Assembly: GCA_030424595.1 (NCBI GenBank)
Contig: JAUHWG010000033.1
Location: 42,735-106,734 of the forward strand
DNA from: Polyangia bacterium
Lineage (GTDB): Bacteria; Myxococcota_A; Polyangia; Nannocystales; Nannocystaceae
Direction of reading: 5' to 3'
DNA: 64,000 nucleotides
Shown here: positions 63,887-64,000 of the stretch, piece after piece
Layout: each line of letters opens with the position of its first letter
Position numbering within the stretch: position 1 is the first letter of the stretch
Notes under the pieces: generated by a model
Seen by the model: the letters and a program-made list of their open reading frames with translations, nothing else
Databases searched by the model: none
Told to the model about the DNA's origin: nothing
Translations under genes and position numbers: made by a program

Positions 63887-64000
63887 GCTCTTCGGGGGGG
63901 GGGGCGGCTTGCTTGCTCTTCGGGGGGGCGGCTTGCTTGCTCTTCGGGGGGCGGCTTGGTTGCTTTTCGGGGGGCGGCTTGCTTGCTCTTCGGGGGGCGG
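63887..64000. repeat. G-tract tandem repeats (about 23-28 bp), truncated by the window end
   Basis: Units begin at 63887, 63915, 63939, 63962 and 63985. Each has the form GCTCTTC, a run of 6-11 G, then CGGCTTGCTT. The G run varies (11, 7, 6 and about 6). The array continues beyond the window edge. No gene is visible from 63824 on. Confidence 0.88.

Noticed and set aside
63887..64000. CRISPR-like regular spacing at the right edge
   Set aside because: The inter-G sequence is itself repeated rather than unique, so it is a tandem repeat.

Overview
The window is very GC-rich DNA from a delta-type Gram-negative bacterium, almost certainly a myxobacterium. The evidence is a lipoprotein with nine myxobacterial-type cysteine-rich repeats, several lipoproteins with long Thr/Ser/Asp/Gly linkers, an ADYC-motif lipoprotein, two large Ser/Thr kinases with TPR tails, an NtrC-type regulator beside its histidine kinase, an FHA-type sigma-54 activator, and RpoH-like sigma factors of the myxobacterial kind. 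The Thr/Ser-rich lipoprotein style recalls the Nannocystis/Enhygromyxa/Plesiocystis branch, but that finer placement is inference. The window looks chromosomal. I see no insertion sequence, prophage, CRISPR array or rRNA operon.

Layout. 1-9.7 kb: the 3' end of clpX, an unusual array of four tandem terminator-like repeats, a large S41 protease, a sigma factor overlapping rsmI, a Cys-rich lipoprotein and an outer membrane beta-barrel protein. 9.8-13.6 kb: a sigma-54 two-component pair. 13.7-16.3 kb: a small protein coupled to an RluD-type pseudouridine synthase, a YfiH/LACC1-type oxidase and a small membrane protein. 16.7-24.8 kb: a minus-strand envelope block with ExbB, ExbD, TonB, a TonB-dependent receptor that carries its own TonB-C-like domain, a lipoprotein, and a TolC-type channel. 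24.8-30.9 kb: truD, bamD, an APC permease, xth and a lipoprotein.

31-36 kb: the prkA / yeaH (DUF444) / spoVR stress and sporulation set, with prkA divergent from the other two. 36.2-38.7 kb: a PP2C phosphatase, the RNase P RNA gene, a zinc-ribbon coiled-coil protein with a histone-H1-like tail, and a CAU tRNA. 38.9-45.8 kb: a surface-glycan group (flippase, two glycosyltransferases, sulfotransferase, methyltransferase) interrupted by a Cys-rich lipoprotein and a 107-bp palindromic element.

45.9-60.2 kb: a signalling and envelope region. A TPR kinase gene overlaps an ADYC lipoprotein gene and diverges from an FHA/sigma-54 activator. Their shared 450-bp gap holds two tandem 12-bp palindromes and a possible -24/-12 promoter. 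This kinase/FHA-activator unit is the best candidate for an undescribed local regulatory circuit. It is followed by a beta-propeller lipoprotein, a lipoprotein with seven DPFA repeats, a membrane-anchored TPR protein and a second TPR kinase. 60.2-64 kb: queC, a lipoprotein, a YkgJ-type Cys-cluster protein, a thioesterase, and a G-tract repeat array running off the window end.

Starts were chosen by eye from start/stop overlaps, Shine-Dalgarno-like sequences and domain boundaries. Many genes use GTG or TTG, and several start calls are uncertain, as noted per entry.
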